This document shows positions 48,523 to 61,681 of a stretch of DNA of 64,000 bases, one piece after another. The DNA lies in assembly GCF_001522545.3 (NCBI RefSeq), contig NC_031799.1:49018230-49082229 (forward strand), given 5' to 3'. Source of the stretch: Parus major. Lineage: Eukaryota > Chordata > Aves > Passeriformes > Paridae. The first letter of the stretch is position 1; each line of letters starts with the position of its first letter. Made by a program: the position numbers and the translations under genes. The notes under the pieces were generated by a model, which made no database searches, had not been told where the DNA came from, and saw nothing but the letters and a program-made list of their open reading frames with translations.

Positions 48523-48558
48523 GTGCTCTTGTGCTGTTTTGCACTCTTGTGCTGTTTT
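48523..48558. repeat. Tandem duplication, 18-base unit, two copies
   Basis: GTGCTCTTGTGCTGTTTT followed by GCACTCTTGTGCTGTTTT, differing at two bases. Confidence 0.9.
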
Positions 48559-49320
48559 CCCACTCAGGGATAACACATCAAAATAATTTGTGTGTGGGAC
48601 AATAAAGGAGTTCATCGCTCTTGCAACTGTGATAGGTATTGCCAAAATTTTGGTTACCATCATGGGCTTCAGTCAAAGAGATCCAATATACAAAATTTTA
48701 GCAAATATGTATAGTCTAAGTTAATTGGGCATATGTGAGTGGAAGAGGAATTATTGAAATTCCCCTGTAACAAGTGAGGAAAGCTAAGAGAGGAAATTTT
48801 GAAAAAAATATATATAGATATTTAAAGAATAGAGAAATTACTTGAGAGATAGAATGCATTTGTTACTAACTGGGAATTACAACTTTGTAATGATTGAAAA
48901 AATAAGGCAGCTTTGAGTGATTACTTGTTTCACTAAGGTCTGCAAATAAAGTTTGATTTTTGCCTGTCTTACAATGCTAACTATAGCAATATACTTTAGG
49001 GCAATTTCACAATTCTACTATGTATATTCTAATTTAGTTTTTTGGTGCATTTTTGCATTTGTTTTGTGCTACCAGGAGTGAATATTTGAGTGATTATTCA
49101 AGTGAGAAGGTCATAATTAATAAAACTTTACATGAAATGAACACAGAAAATTACTCATAAATTACCTACATAAACTGTCTGGTAAATTATAAAAAAGGAG
49201 AAATGTCATTAAAGCGAGATCATTGCATATTTTGGCAAATTTTTTACTGGTTTCAGTGGGAAAGAAAACATCCTGAGTGGGTTTTTTTTGTTTGTTTGTT
49301 TGTGTGCTTGTTTTTGTTTC

Positions 49321-49338
49321 TTTTTTTTTTTTTTTTTT
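49321..49338 (+). repeat. Poly-T run
   Basis: Eighteen T residues following a TTTG-rich stretch that starts near 49281. Confidence 0.93.
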
Positions 49339-50844
49339 CTCTTTCTGCTTCCCTCTACTCAAAAAGGCTGGTTTTCATTGTATGCTTTGTAGTTTTCTTT
49401 GGTTGTTCATTTTTACCTTTTGAAGTATCAGGGCTGTGGAAAAATTCAGTGTTTGTGACAAAATACAGAGCCCCATAAGCTTTGCATAGTCATTAGTTTT
49501 GATGCAAATGAGTGCTTTAAATGACTCCAGATTGCAAACACTTTCAGACTTTTTATTGTTCTTTCCCTATGCCATCTGAATAGGTACATGCAATCTGGTG
49601 AGCCATATGCATGAGAGGCTGTTTCATCTCAGAGGAAAGATGTATTTGGGTTGAAGGAAGTGTGAAGGAAGTATATAGTTGTGCTTCTAGGTTGTAAGAG
49701 CTCTTGTTCTGAGCAGAAGTTTTTAAAAGAAATATTTTTCTGAGTCCTGTCTGTTTTGTTTGCGATGGTAATTGGTGAGCAACCTTCCTGTCCTTATCTT
49801 GACCCACAGTTTTTCATAATTTCTTTCCTCTGACCAGCAGAGGAGGGTGGTGATAAAGCAGCTTTGGTGGACACTTGGTGCCCAGCCAAGGCCAAACTAC
49901 CATGATCTTAAATCTCTTCAGAAGCTGCAACTTGTACAGAATTTATTGACCACCTGATAAATAAAACAGGGCTTATTTCCTCAGAACCATAAATCTGTCA
50001 TCTGCAAAAGTCCTGGGTCCTCCATACTTCAGAGAATGCCTTTTCCTATGGTATTTGGCTATGACTGCCAAATGTGGGAAGCTGCCTGTTCCTGTGAGTG
50101 GGAAAGGGGATTCTGCAGGTGGAAAAGGCCTTATGGATAAGATTACTCACCAGATATTTTGTCTGGTGGAGCAACACTCCTTCAGAATGTCATTAAAGCC
50201 ACCATCCTCCTGTTCTCTCCTGTTCACCTGAGCTCAGGAGTAGCTGAAAGAAAAGGTCTGGAAATCTCTTACTGGAGAAAGAGGGAGGGGGGAACTGGGG
50301 CAAGGCTGCACTGACTGCATAGAAGGAATTAATTTTCTGTATTCTCTTTTCACTCTTTAAAGAGTCAGGGTTTTAGTCTGAAGAAACTGTTCTGGTTTAG
50401 TCAGGACGGAAAAGCACTGACGATTTTCATTTTAGGATGCACAAAAAGATAAAGATACGCAGATAGAGAAATGCCTCATGGGAGCTTCAAGAGTTCCTGA
50501 TGAAGCAAAGGATAGACCAAACTAAATTCAGAGATGCTAGCTTCCCCTGACTGAAGTCTAGTTTCCACTGCTAATAATCCTTCTTTACTTTTGTTTCTTC
50601 AATCTATGTCATGTCCTGATTATCTTCCTCTTTAAGTAATTTTGGATATTGAAAAATATGGTTTTTCTCAGACTGACTTCTGCTGGTAGTTTACTGTCAT
50701 TGTCAGAGAAAGTGAAAGGGATTAAATAAGCTTGATTTCAGAAAAGACTTATTTACCCATGAAATACTATTCTTCATGTTACTCACCCCTTTGTCAGGTG
50801 TTTGATTTGAGCTGATAAATAATAAACTTTAATAAGGAACAATA

Positions 50845-50880
50845 TAATACTAATACTAATACTATTATTAATACTAAATA
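50845..50880. repeat. TAA/TACTAA-type low-complexity array
   Basis: Repeated TAATAC units, slightly irregular. Confidence 0.8.
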
Positions 50881-51345
50881 AAGGTAATAATCTTTAATTC
50901 CCAGTTCTTCTGGAGCTGTATTCCTGAAAGGGTATGTTTAAATATCAGTGGTTCTTGTCTTTATAATAAGCATTGCCTATAATTTCATGATGTGGTCCAG
51001 TAAACTGTATTTGTTATTTTATTTTAAATGGACAATTCTCTTGACCACATTGCTCTTACAACAAGAGAATAAATTTTAATTTTTAGTAAAAAGATCGATA
51101 TCTTCAGTAGCTGAGAAAGAGGAGTAAGATAAAAAAGAGGAAAAAGATCAAACTTTAGAGTAGCACAGTTGTGATATTTTAGAAGATTTTATAAGAGAAA
51201 TAAACTGAAAGATCTTAAGGTTACTATCAGATTATAGTGCATAGAACTCTTTGTAGACTTTTTTAAAAAAAATTTCTGTGTATAAATGCTTGTAAAGAAT
51301 ACTGTATTTGGCTGTCAAATAATATTGGCCTGAACCACAAATTAG

Positions 51346-51702
51346 ATAGAATAGAATCATAGATTCATAGAATCATTTAAGTTGGAGAAGGCATTTAAGT
51401 AATTTAATCCACCAGTAAATACAGCATTCCTCACTCCACCACCAAACCACATCCCTTAGTGCTGCATCTATACATCTTCTAAATACCTCCAGGGGTAGTG
51501 ACTCAGATTCTTTCCTGGGAAGTTTGTTCCAGTGTTCAAACACATTTTCAGTGATAAATGTTTTCCAATATCTAACCTAAGCCTCTCATGATGAAACTTG
51601 AGTCCATTTCCTCTTCTATCATTTGTTACCTGGTAGAAGAGTCTGACTACCCCCACTCTGCAGCCTTCTTTCAGGTAATTGTAGGGCTTGATAAGATCTC
51701 AA
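51346..51702 (-). mobile_element. CR1 LINE 3' end, antisense
   Basis: It starts with a tail of ATAGAATC-type units (51348-51374), the complement of the CR1 terminal microsatellite. The complements of CR1 3' blocks follow: TTAAGTTGGAGAAGGCATTT (51377-51396), a CCTCCAGGGGTAGTGACTC block (51486), TTTCCTGGGAAGTTTGTTCC (51511-51530) and TTTCAGGTAATTGTAGGGCT (51670-51689). The copy is 5'-truncated near 51702. Confidence 0.92.
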
Positions 51703-53479
51703 GGTGTTAGAAGAGAATGAAGTTTGGTGTAGCAGTATGATTAACTTATGTTTGTTAGGTATAAAATAGGCCAGTTTCCAAGAAGTCTAATACTTGTGGA
51801 AAGTGAAATATAAACACTTAGAACATGCTGCTTTCTGACTGTACTTGAAACTATGATTTTCATTTGGGGACTACAAGATCCATTTTTGCAATCCAAGAAG
51901 ATGTGAAGTGCCTGATAATGATAATATCTCCTAAGCACATGTTCTGACAGGTGCCTATGTCACTCAGGTATGGGTTTAATGACCTTCTCACTGTCTTTGT
52001 GCACCCAATTTAGAGGAGTATTTCGCTGGAATGCACTTCCACTGGCAGCTATCCAGTTCCCACCACTCAGATTGTGTGGGTAACTCAAGCTTATTTTTTA
52101 TCAGGGCCAAATTTTGGAGATTTCCCTGAGGAGCCTGTCATGAGATTCTCAGCTGGTTTAATAATTGAACCTCAGCAGAAGGTGTCTGTGCTGTGTTGTG
52201 TAAAGAATCACCTCTGTGTCTGAACTGAAAGGGCTGCACTAAAAAAACAAACTTCAGTCAACATCTCTTATTTTTCATCACAATCATGAAAAATATTTTT
52301 GTCTTTCTTTGGACTAGAAAACTGTATTTGTGTATCCTGTAAATTTCAACTGGCTCATGACCACAACTAATAAGACACTTTAAAAATAATATCAAATAAT
52401 TATTTAGAGATGGTGTTCTTCAATTGAAACCTTAAGACACATTTTCTTTTTGGCTTTAAACTCCTTGAAAGAATTTTGGGAAAATCTTTTTGTCAGGACT
52501 GATACTTTTTTTCTTAAGATGAATCCAAGTTTCAAAGAAGTATAGAATTTTCCATGAATATGGAATGTCTGATATGTTTTATTTTTGTTTATATAAATAG
52601 TCTAATTTTTTAAATTATCTTGTTTGTCTTTGAATATGAGAGGTGTTTTACCATCTATGTTTTGTCTGCTATATTTGTTTTTTATATCTGCTATACTGTT
52701 AGTTTTTAAATCTATCTCTCTAACTAGAGTTAAATTCTCACCTCTTTTGCAGACCTTTTTTTACTGAAATCTATTGAAGCAGTTGCAGGCTAGTGACAAA
52801 ACATAATATAAATTTCAGCATTGCACCTGGCCTAAATGCACATCCTTCCCTCTTGCAATCTTTCTCTTTTCATAGGAAGTTCTATTTTCAGGGGCCTGAT
52901 TGAATTTCTCCTTCAGAAGTAATGTTAATTTTATATTCTGTAGATAACTCTTCTGTGTGCATGCCAGTATTTGTGTATGCAGATGAAGGTTGAATTCAAG
53001 TCACCTCCCCTTTACTTATGATTCTTTTCCAATCATATTGCAAAGGGTATATAAAAGAGTTCTAGATTAAAATACTGTTACTAGTTTTTGATGTAATAGC
53101 ACAGATTAAAAGCACCTGAATATAGCTGAGTTGCAGTAGACACAATTGGAAAAACTTCATCACTCTTGTGCTGTCTTCAAGGGTAATGATTAATGTACCA
53201 TTGCAGGATGATATATATGCCCATAGATTACTGTTTGAATTACTGTGCCTTCTTTATGACTTATTGTTTCCAGAGATGTCTGAACATTTCATTTAAAGAA
53301 CAGAGAATTAAAGCCTTTTATTTTTCTTCCCAGGAAGGTTTTATTAAAAAAAAGTAAAAGAAGTAGAAAGAAGTTCTTTCTCATATTTGGAAGGAACTGC
53401 CTGTGAATTGATTTCTGCCTATGAAGTGGAACAAAAATTAATTTCAGCCATTTCAGCAGTAATTCAGTTTCATTGAGGG
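51703..53479. other. Unique intergenic DNA
   Basis: About 1.8 kb of AT-rich DNA. No gene, RNA or mobile element is recognised. Confidence 0.5.
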
Positions 53480-53748
53480 CTGAACTTAAATGTCTCTATG
53501 CAAACCCAGACAGCATAGGGAATAAACAAGAGTTAGAAATGTGTGGATGCCTGCAAGGGTATGATCTTATTGGCATCACAGAGATGTGGTATGATGGCTC
53601 TTATGACTGGAGTGTTGAAGCTGAAGGATACAGGATCCTTAGGAAGAACTGACAAGGGAGATGAGGAGGCAGTGTTGCCTTCTATGTCGGTAACAATTTG
53701 GAGTGTATGGAATTGCGCTTGCTGATGGACTGAGAGCTTATGTGTTGT
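53480..53748 (+). mobile_element. CR1 LINE internal fragment: ORF2 endonuclease domain remnant
   Basis: One frame, opening at 53488, reads KCLYANPDSIGNKQELEM, then GYDLIGITEMWYDGSYDWSV, and later GGSVAFYVGNNLECMELRL. These are characteristic of the N-terminal part of the CR1 ORF2 apurinic-like endonuclease, with the ITE glutamate motif still visible. Three in-frame stops interrupt it (after RKN, after QGR and after LLMD). The rest of the endonuclease and the RT are absent. The next CR1 piece, a 3' end in the same orientation, starts 310 bases downstream. Confidence 0.85.
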
Positions 53749-54057
53749 AAGGCCCCAAAAAACTTGCTTGATGAGACTTTTTTTAAAACAGCTTTTGTTT
53801 GTTCATGTAATCTGAGTTAGACTCACAGGAGAAATACCAACAAGATATTCTCAAGAGATCAAAAAACAAAAATAGACTTAACTGGTAACTTTAGAAAATC
53901 TGAGAACTTTGGCAAAATGTTTAGTGCAACATTGAACAAACATAAAACCCTTCCTTCTCAAAGCATTAACTTAACTCATTCAACTTTGCAAACTCTAAGC
54001 CCACTTGCGTTTAAGTTACTCAAAAATTCTGAGAAGTGGGAATTAAGAAGAAAAAGA
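53749..54057. other. Non-CR1 spacer between two CR1 pieces
   Basis: About 310 AT-rich bases that do not look like the CR1 region expected between endonuclease and RT tail. Nothing is recognised in it. Confidence 0.5.
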
Positions 54058-54895
54058 AAGAGCTGTGTGATGCAGCTGACACACTGAGGAAAGGGATGCC
54101 ATCCAGAGGAATTTTGACAGGCTTGAGAAGAGGGCCTGTGAGAGCCTTGTGAATTTCAACAAGGCCAAGTCCTGCACCTGGGCTGGAGCAATCCCAAACA
54201 CAAATACAGACTGGGGGGAGAATGAATAAAGTGAACATCTGGGAAGAAAGGCTTGGAAGTGTTGATGGACAAGAAGCTCAACACATCTTGACAAGGTGCA
54301 CTTGTAGCCAAGAAAGTTATTTGTGTCTGGGGTTGTATCAAAATAAATGCTGCCAGGAGGTGTAGTGAGTGGATTCTTCTGCTATGCTCTGCTCTTATGA
54401 GACCCCACTTGGAATACTCAGCATTCCAGTGGGTCTGGAGGAGAGGCACTAAAACGATCCGAGGTCTGTAGCATCTCTCTTATTAAGAGAGGCTGAGAGA
54501 ATTGGTGCTGGTCAGCCTGTAAAAGAAAAGGCTCCAGGAAGACCTCACTGCAACTTCACAGTACCTGAAAGGGGCCTTCAAGAGAGCTGGGAGAGGGATT
54601 TGCTGCATTGTCAAGCATGGCAGTCCAAAGGAAAACAGTCTTAAGCTGAAAGAGGGTAGATTTAAATTGGCTATTGGGAAGAAATTTTTTGCTGTGAGGG
54701 TGGTGAGGTGCTGGACAAGGTTGCCTGGAGAGGTTGTTGATGCCCCATTCTGGGAAGTGTTCCAGGCCAGGCTGGATGGGGGTCTGAGAAAACTGGTCCA
54801 GTGGAGAATATTGCTGCCCATGGCAGGGGTTTTAGAAGAAGATGTCCTTTATGGTCAGTTCCAATCCAAAACATTTTACAACTCCATGATAAATT
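54058..54895 (+). mobile_element. CR1 LINE 3' end
   Basis: CR1 blocks in order: AAAGGGATGCCATCCAGAGG (54092-54111), CAACAAGGCCAAGTCCTGCA (54157-54176), AAGAAGCTCAACA (54269), ATGAGACCCCACTTGGAATA (54397-54416), GGTCAGCCTGTAAAAGAAAA (54510-54529), a TTTTTTGCTGTGAGGGTGGT block (54686) and TGCCCATGGCAGGGG (54812). The terminal blocks near 54852-54890 are decayed. The left end corresponds to the region just after the RT catalytic motif. Frames up to 112 codons on either strand are by-products. Confidence 0.9.
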
Positions 54896-56344
54896 ACTAT
54901 GGGTGGACTAAATTCAAATGGGCTACAAAACCTGGAACAAATGGCTTCTATTCTTAGGGGAGTATAGAGGTCACATAAAGAAATAACACCACCACCTTCC
55001 TCCAAGATAATTTAAAAAATTGTTGTGGAATAGAAGAGAAAAAAGTGCTTTTATATGCTTATAATTTTAACACTTTTATACTTAGTTTTAAGAAATTATT
55101 TCTTTTGAAGCAGAGTACATTTCCTTTTCAAATTAATAGCTTTTAATAAAATAGTTGAAAAATATTTATAACAAACATTACATTGACACAGATAAGAGAA
55201 AAATCAACCCAGCAATATTTCACAAAAAATATTTCATGCTTTTATTTGAGGAATACTAAAACTGTCATGGATATTTATTCAAGAAGTAAACAGCAATATT
55301 TACAATTAAAATAATGGTGAAATTTTAGGGAGGATTTCATGGGATGTAGTTATTTACCTGTGGACATAATTTTAAGATATGTATTCAGTATTATAGTCAG
55401 GAAGCAAAAATTCCACTAAGTAACATCTCTGACCAATTAAAATCAACTCTAAGCAGTTAAATGAGTCCTGAGCAGTTAGAGACCTTTGTGGACAGTATTA
55501 ATTATTAAAATAATTATTGACCTATTGAGTGAATAATTTTCAAAACCCTTTTATCAAATGAATTTTCATTCCTGCAGTAAATTCAAGCATATAAAAGATT
55601 ATTGCCACTATCTATTGCATCTAAAAGCCAAGAACAATGAGGGAAGAGAGCAGAGTGTACAAAAATCATGGAATAACTGTGATTTCAATTAAATATCTAA
55701 TTTTATATATTTTTGTTTTCCTTATATTGTCACTTTTAGTATAAAACATTGATGATGCTGTTTAATAAGATACATTAAATTAGAACACTGGAATAAAACA
55801 TAAAATGTAAATTTCAAAAGACATAAGCTGCCATATGTTCTGTCTAGAATTATTTTGAACATCTTCCTTTCATCTTGATGCAATTAAAATGTTTCAATGA
55901 CAACATAACAGCTATATAGAATACAGTTTTCTGTTAAGGAAATGTTGCTTTGAAAATTCTCCTGTGTATTTAACACTTTTTCCTGACAAAGTAGTCAATC
56001 AGCTAACAGATTCAGTATTTTGTCTTGTTGACAGTGCCCAATATTCCATGTGACTCTCTGCAGCATCTCTTATGTGGTTCTTTAGTCAGTTTTATTTCAG
56101 ATCCAGCTATTTGTAGAAATTCTGTGTGTGATTTCATTTGTTCTGTGATGTAAAAGTAGCAACCATGCCAAAAGAGATTCCTTAATTGCCAAAAGCTCTG
56201 CAAGGCTGTTACGGGGGAAAAAAATAATTTCCAGATGAACTCTTCTGCTTCTTTTCTGGCTGCAACTTGCTATCAATATTAGTCTGTTAGTTTCCAGTGT
56301 GACTTAGAAAAAAAAAGAAGGGGGTATACTGATAGGTTATGCTT
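54896..56344. other. Unique AT-rich intergenic DNA
   Basis: About 1.4 kb, very AT-rich, with homeodomain-type TAATTA/AATTATT cores near 55497-55525. No gene or transposable element is recognised. Confidence 0.5.
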
Positions 56345-56408
56345 TTTCTTTTCCTTTCCCTTTCCCTTTCCTTTTCCCTTTCCCTTTCCTTTTCCCTTTC
56401 CCTTTCCC
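56345..56408 (+). repeat. Pyrimidine array (CCCTTT type) with 18-base higher-order unit
   Basis: CCCTTT and CCTTTT units. The 18-base block CCCTTTCCCTTTCCTTTT occurs at 56358-56375 and again at 56376-56393, then partly from 56394. The purine strand is GGGAAA-rich, like the gap locus at 31.3 kb. Confidence 0.93.
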
Positions 56409-59400
56409 ATTTCAACCTTTTCCATTTTTTCAACTTTCTCCTAAAATTTCAATTAGTTATTTAAGTGTGAGGGTGGGCACACACATGGACACATGCATGT
56501 ACCTCCACACACACAAGCTCAAACAGGTTCTTTGGAACAGGAGGGTTTAACTTTGGCAGTATAAATCTATAGATCATTGGATGTGAGGATCACACAAAAA
56601 AGCCACTCTGTTTAGCTCTAATTCCATTAGGATCATGTGTATTTTGAATTATAGGAAAGAATTAATACCAAAATCATCAGACTTATTTGGGTTCATGCAA
56701 GACTTATGGCAGCTTTTTCAAGGGCAAATAAAACAAGCCACAGGATTCCTATCCATATTGCTTTCTTTCTTATCTTTCAATATTTCATAAATGGTGCAGA
56801 CAAATTCAGCCTTTGGAGACAATAAAATTAAACAATTTTTCCCCTGAAACTTCAGTGAGATCTTCTGAGTTTTGCAGATTCCTTTATCCATTTTATGCTG
56901 ATATTTTTTTACTGTTTTCCTACATTCATACACATTTCATACACATTTGTCTGTCTGTTTATCAAACAAGATTATGTTTTTTTCCATTGTTTCATAATGA
57001 AAAATATTATGTTTCCGTTTATCTTGCTTATGCTTCATTACCCATTCCTATTGGCTTTTGACACAAATTGATTTTTAAAACAAACATTTCAGTCAAATCT
57101 GATAAACAAATGAAGAAACATAGCCAGTTTAAACACAGACATGAAACAGTGAAATAGCAAATTTATTCTTTGGATGCATAGAGAGAAAATGTCTTGTTCT
57201 TTTTGAATTTCTGTAAGTAAATAAAGTTCTTTGCTTTCTTTTAGAATCTTTGAATGAATCTTACCATTAGAAATATTTCTCCCATTCATATAATGGCAAG
57301 AAGTTTATATACTTAGTAATAGAGATGGATTACAATTAATAATAATTGGGAGACCTTGGAAATAGTGGTACAATATTTGGTCTTCATGAACAAAATATGT
57401 TATGTACAATCAGAGGAGAATTACAGTGTGAGATAACTCAATATTCCTTTTCCATATCCATTGTCTTAGACCCTAATATCCATCTGTTATAATCCAAGTT
57501 TAGCATTGTTTTGCAATACCTTTTTCAATGTTTGAAAGCATTTGTAGCTGGCATAAACCAATAGAAGTGTTTACTTTCTTTTAGGCCATTATGTCCCCAG
57601 ATTTCAAGGAGCATATGAGACTACAGTGGTAAAAAAACAAGTTACTTTTGAATCTCTGGAAGGGCCTGGAACTACTTTTATGGTGACAATGAACTATTCT
57701 GTCATTGCAGCTGTCACCATTCTTGTCATTATTCTTGTAAGAATGGACAGTTCCTGGTTTTTCTAACTCAATTTTGCCTTCAGATAACATATTAAGATAA
57801 AATTTAATTATGTTTAAGATTAAAGAAAAAGTAAAATAGAAATGTGATTCATGGCTCATATTTAGCAAGGGAAAATCTATGTTGGTCAGGTGTAATGGCA
57901 CTAATAAAATGACCTAATAATAGCTACAATTTATTCCTAAGAGATACTGCAAAAATGACTAATATTAACATTGTTTGCTATATTCTCTGCCTTCCTGGAA
58001 ATTATTATTCTTCAAGATGTCTTTCCAACCCATTGAAGTAGATCTTCTCAACAGTGTTAGGGTTTGGTGTGCTCCCCACAGATTCACTAGAGGTCAGAAC
58101 ATGAACGAATGTTAACAGAATGATAACTTTTTTTTCTTCATTTTACTTTAAAAGTATTGTATTGTAGCCCTTTAAGATAGAAATTAAACCAGCTTTTATA
58201 CATTAATTAAAACAGTTTTATACATCTATGATAATGAATTCATAGGTAACCTGTGGGGCATACCCAAAAGGGTTAGTCCTTTCAAGGGAAGATACTAGAC
58301 TTGTTTTAAGATTTGCCATATCAAATTAATAAAATTACTCAGGATTCAGAGTACTTCAAATTGCTTTTTAAACAAACCAGATTAAGCAGAAAAAAACGAC
58401 AGTTTTGTGCTTTTAAATGGACTGTCTTGGATTTTGTGAAGTCCACAAATACAGGTGAGTAGAAATGAGCAGAAAAACTCCAACCATGACCATATCTAGT
58501 TTGCCACTTTAAAATGCTCTGTCAGTACTTACAGTTTCATTAGGGTTAAGGAAGCTATCAGAAACCTCACAACATTCAGGGGTGCTTATTTTGTTTCTCC
58601 TGTCCTCAGAGATGAGACCTCCACTGTTTTTGGGGGCTTTTTTGGGTAGTCCAAACCCATTTAGCATCTATTTGGATTCTTCTGCTGGGCTACTGGGGAT
58701 TCACAGGGAGACTGGAGAATCACAGGGCTCAGCTGAACAATCCAGGGTCAGATCTCACTTTAAAGTCAATCCTGTTTTAAGTCCAGAGTTGAATTAGATT
58801 TTTTCCCAGAGGCAGTTTCTAAAATATTCTGTTATTCTTTGAGCTGCCCACACACAGCTAAAATCTTCTTGTCTTCTTTGTTAAGCCCCTTAGATTGTTG
58901 ACATGTTATGAAGCACCAGAACTCCTTCCAATTTAAACTATGACATTGCTTGAGATCCCAGGGTGATTTTTTTCCTAAATAGATAGACTGCTCATTCCAA
59001 GAATACACTTACCACACTGACAAGTCAGGTTAACGACTGAGAAGATTGCAATGGAACAATTAGACTGTGACATGAGAGCTGATTTTCTCTTCAGGACTAT
59101 AGCTTTTACTGTGTACTGCCACAAACCTTGGTACACATGAAAGCTGGAGTTGACAAGACCAAAATACTCCATTTGATGGCAGAATACTTTTTGTGGACTT
59201 CAAATACTAATATTACTTCAAAAATAATATTCATATTATTTCAAAAATTAGTGCTCTTTCTTTATTTGATGTTCTGGATTTTACTGTGCATAACGGATTT
59301 AAAATTTTGAGTGCTTGTCCTCAGCCACCCTGACTTTGTAGACTTTTGCAGCAAAGTGTTGAAATTATATATATATTGGTGTCTCAGTCACTTCAGTTTT

Positions 59401-61681
59401 TACATTACAGTCTCACCTGATGGTCCTGTGTAGAACTTTCTGCAATTCTAACAAATTCTCATAAAGGTGGAGCAAATTTGCCTTGAGACAGCATGCGAGG
59501 ATATGCTATAACAAGCCTCAGGAAAGGCATATTAGTAAGTGACCAAATTGTTAGTACTGGGAGATAATTTGTTGGCAAAAGGACAACTGGGTTCTTAGTT
59601 AGGACTGAAAATATATTTTCATGATTTTATTAAATGTGTCAAAATATTGTGCCAAAAACTAAGAGGTTGGTAAGAAATTAAATATATTTTAGGTCGATTA
59701 AGGTAAATGGCAAAGACATGTATATGCTAAAGCTGAAATGTATTGTTTCTGTTTTAGAAAAGGCAAAGCTGAGGAATTCTCTGCCTTTTATATTTTTCTC
59801 AGTTCCTGTTTCAAGGCCATAAACCTTTCTAAAATAACTGACAGGAAGATTTCTGTGCTAGTCAGTGTATCAGTTGCACATAAATCTGCAATATAAGCAG
59901 AATTCAGAAATGCCATTAGTAAAGCGAAGGAGAATGTTAGAGTGAGATCAAGTTACTTTGAAAGCTGAGTCATACAGATACTAAAATTGTCTGGTGTGTG
60001 GGTGACACACACACCAGAAGGAAATTTATGGAAAAACTGGAAGTTGTGGCTAACTTTCTTGGTCTGGATGAAAAAAACTCTTTAGAAAAAAATGCAGATA
60101 GTGGAAGACAATGAGTATTCAAGAGTTTCAAGTAATAAAGCCATGGAAAATATTTGGTCACATTTTCTTATTTTCTGTTGATAAGTTTTACACAATATTC
60201 TTTATGTTTTGAAGCTTTATAACAGCCAGTAAGAATCCACAATTGATTTAAAATACATTGCTCATTTTCATAGTGCAGATAGCATTGTTTCAGTTAACTT
60301 TGTTTACCAAGCCACTTATCAGGTTTGGAAAATAAATAAGGAAAAGAAAGATATAAATCTAGAGCTGGATGGATGACAGTATGGGAATTACACGCAATCA
60401 AAGTAAAATAACAGAGAAGAGGTGAGAAAAACTAGAGTGAAAATGGAAGTACAGAACAACAGGTAATTCACAGTTATTGTGAATAACAACATCAAAACCA
60501 CTGCTCAGCAGAACCATTAACATGTGATTGTAAAGATCCTGCACTTTCCTCTCAACCTTGCCTTGTTTTGATAAGAAAGAGCTATCTGACAAAACACATG
60601 AAGCTTTTGCACATGAAAGATTTTTCTTCTTTTACTAGGAGGTTTTAACAGAAACCTTGTTTTGTGATTGTTGAAAAGTGAAAGCTTTCACTGTTGGCAG
60701 CTGCAGAACCACACAATCCAGGAACAAATAAATTTGAATAAATTGGAAGTTGGAGTAATTACAAAGTACAAAAGGCAAAGTAAAATAAACGTGTCCCATT
60801 CAAATAATTCCTCTTTTGAATCTGGTAGTCTTGGTGATAAGACTTGCTTCTCAGCTCTTTCCTCCAAAGAAAATGATGAAAGGCTAAACAACTTCTTTGA
60901 GATCTAAGTATTAATGACAGAAAAATAAGGTCCAATGTTATATACAAATTGGAGAACAATTTGAAAATATGTCTAGTTTCTGAGGATTGCCTGTTGTGCA
61001 AGAAAAGTTGTCTAATATGCACAAACCAATCTGTGTAGTAAGATCATGGTAAAATGCTGCTTAGTTCTTGCTTGGTTGGCTTTATGAGACTCTGTATTGG
61101 TCATATGAATTCCTCACAGTTTTCATGTTTAACAAGCAAATTGAAAGTCCTCCAAGTCTTTGGATATAAAAATAAATCCAGAACAGGTCTATTTTTCAGG
61201 GAGTGCTGAAGATCTGCATTTAGATATTTTCTACTGCTATTCAAGTTTCTGTAGACAAACAATAGTTAATAATTTGTAAAGTGAATCCTGTTATGACATT
61301 TTCTGGTATGTGGTGTACACATAAATGCTGCCTTTTATAAAAGGGACTAAGTGCTCAGACTGGTTCACACAGGAAAAATTCACTGAATTTAAAAGTGAGA
61401 ATGTAACTTAAGAAATGAAATTCAGGTGTTAAAAAACCATCAGTGTTTGTAGAGGTTTTCATTGAGGAAGAAAAGAGTTCAGGTTTGCTGAACAACAAAA
61501 GAAACTATGATACAAATAATCTACTTTGCCATTGAAGTCAGTCTTGTATTGTCCATCATAATGGCATAGCAGATGAAGAGAATGGGAATTAAGAATTAAA
61601 AACTAAGTACAGCTTATTGTCTGGAACCGTCAGAGACTCTGTTAAAAATAACTAGAATCTCCAGCGTATTCTATACGTAAC
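56409..61681. other. Unique intergenic DNA
   Basis: About 5.3 kb. Small items are a CA-rich stretch (56475-56515), an exact 11-base duplication (56925-56946) and a perfect hairpin (59990). No gene is recognised; frames are at most 106 codons. Confidence 0.5.
59990..60018. repeat. Perfect hairpin, 11-bp stem, 7-base loop
   Basis: The arms TCTGGTGTGTG (59990-60000) and CACACACCAGA (60008-60018) flank the loop GGTGACA. Confidence 0.85.

Larger units (their letters stand above)
43264..51345. other. Long unique intergenic block
   Basis: About 8 kb without recognised transposable elements. It contains an 18-base duplication at 48523, T-rich runs at 49284-49338 and a TAA-type array at 50845. The longest open frame is 105 codons (44666-44983, minus). 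It holds TAATTA-type cores (for example 46161-46180), discussed in the findings. I see no gene. Confidence 0.5.
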
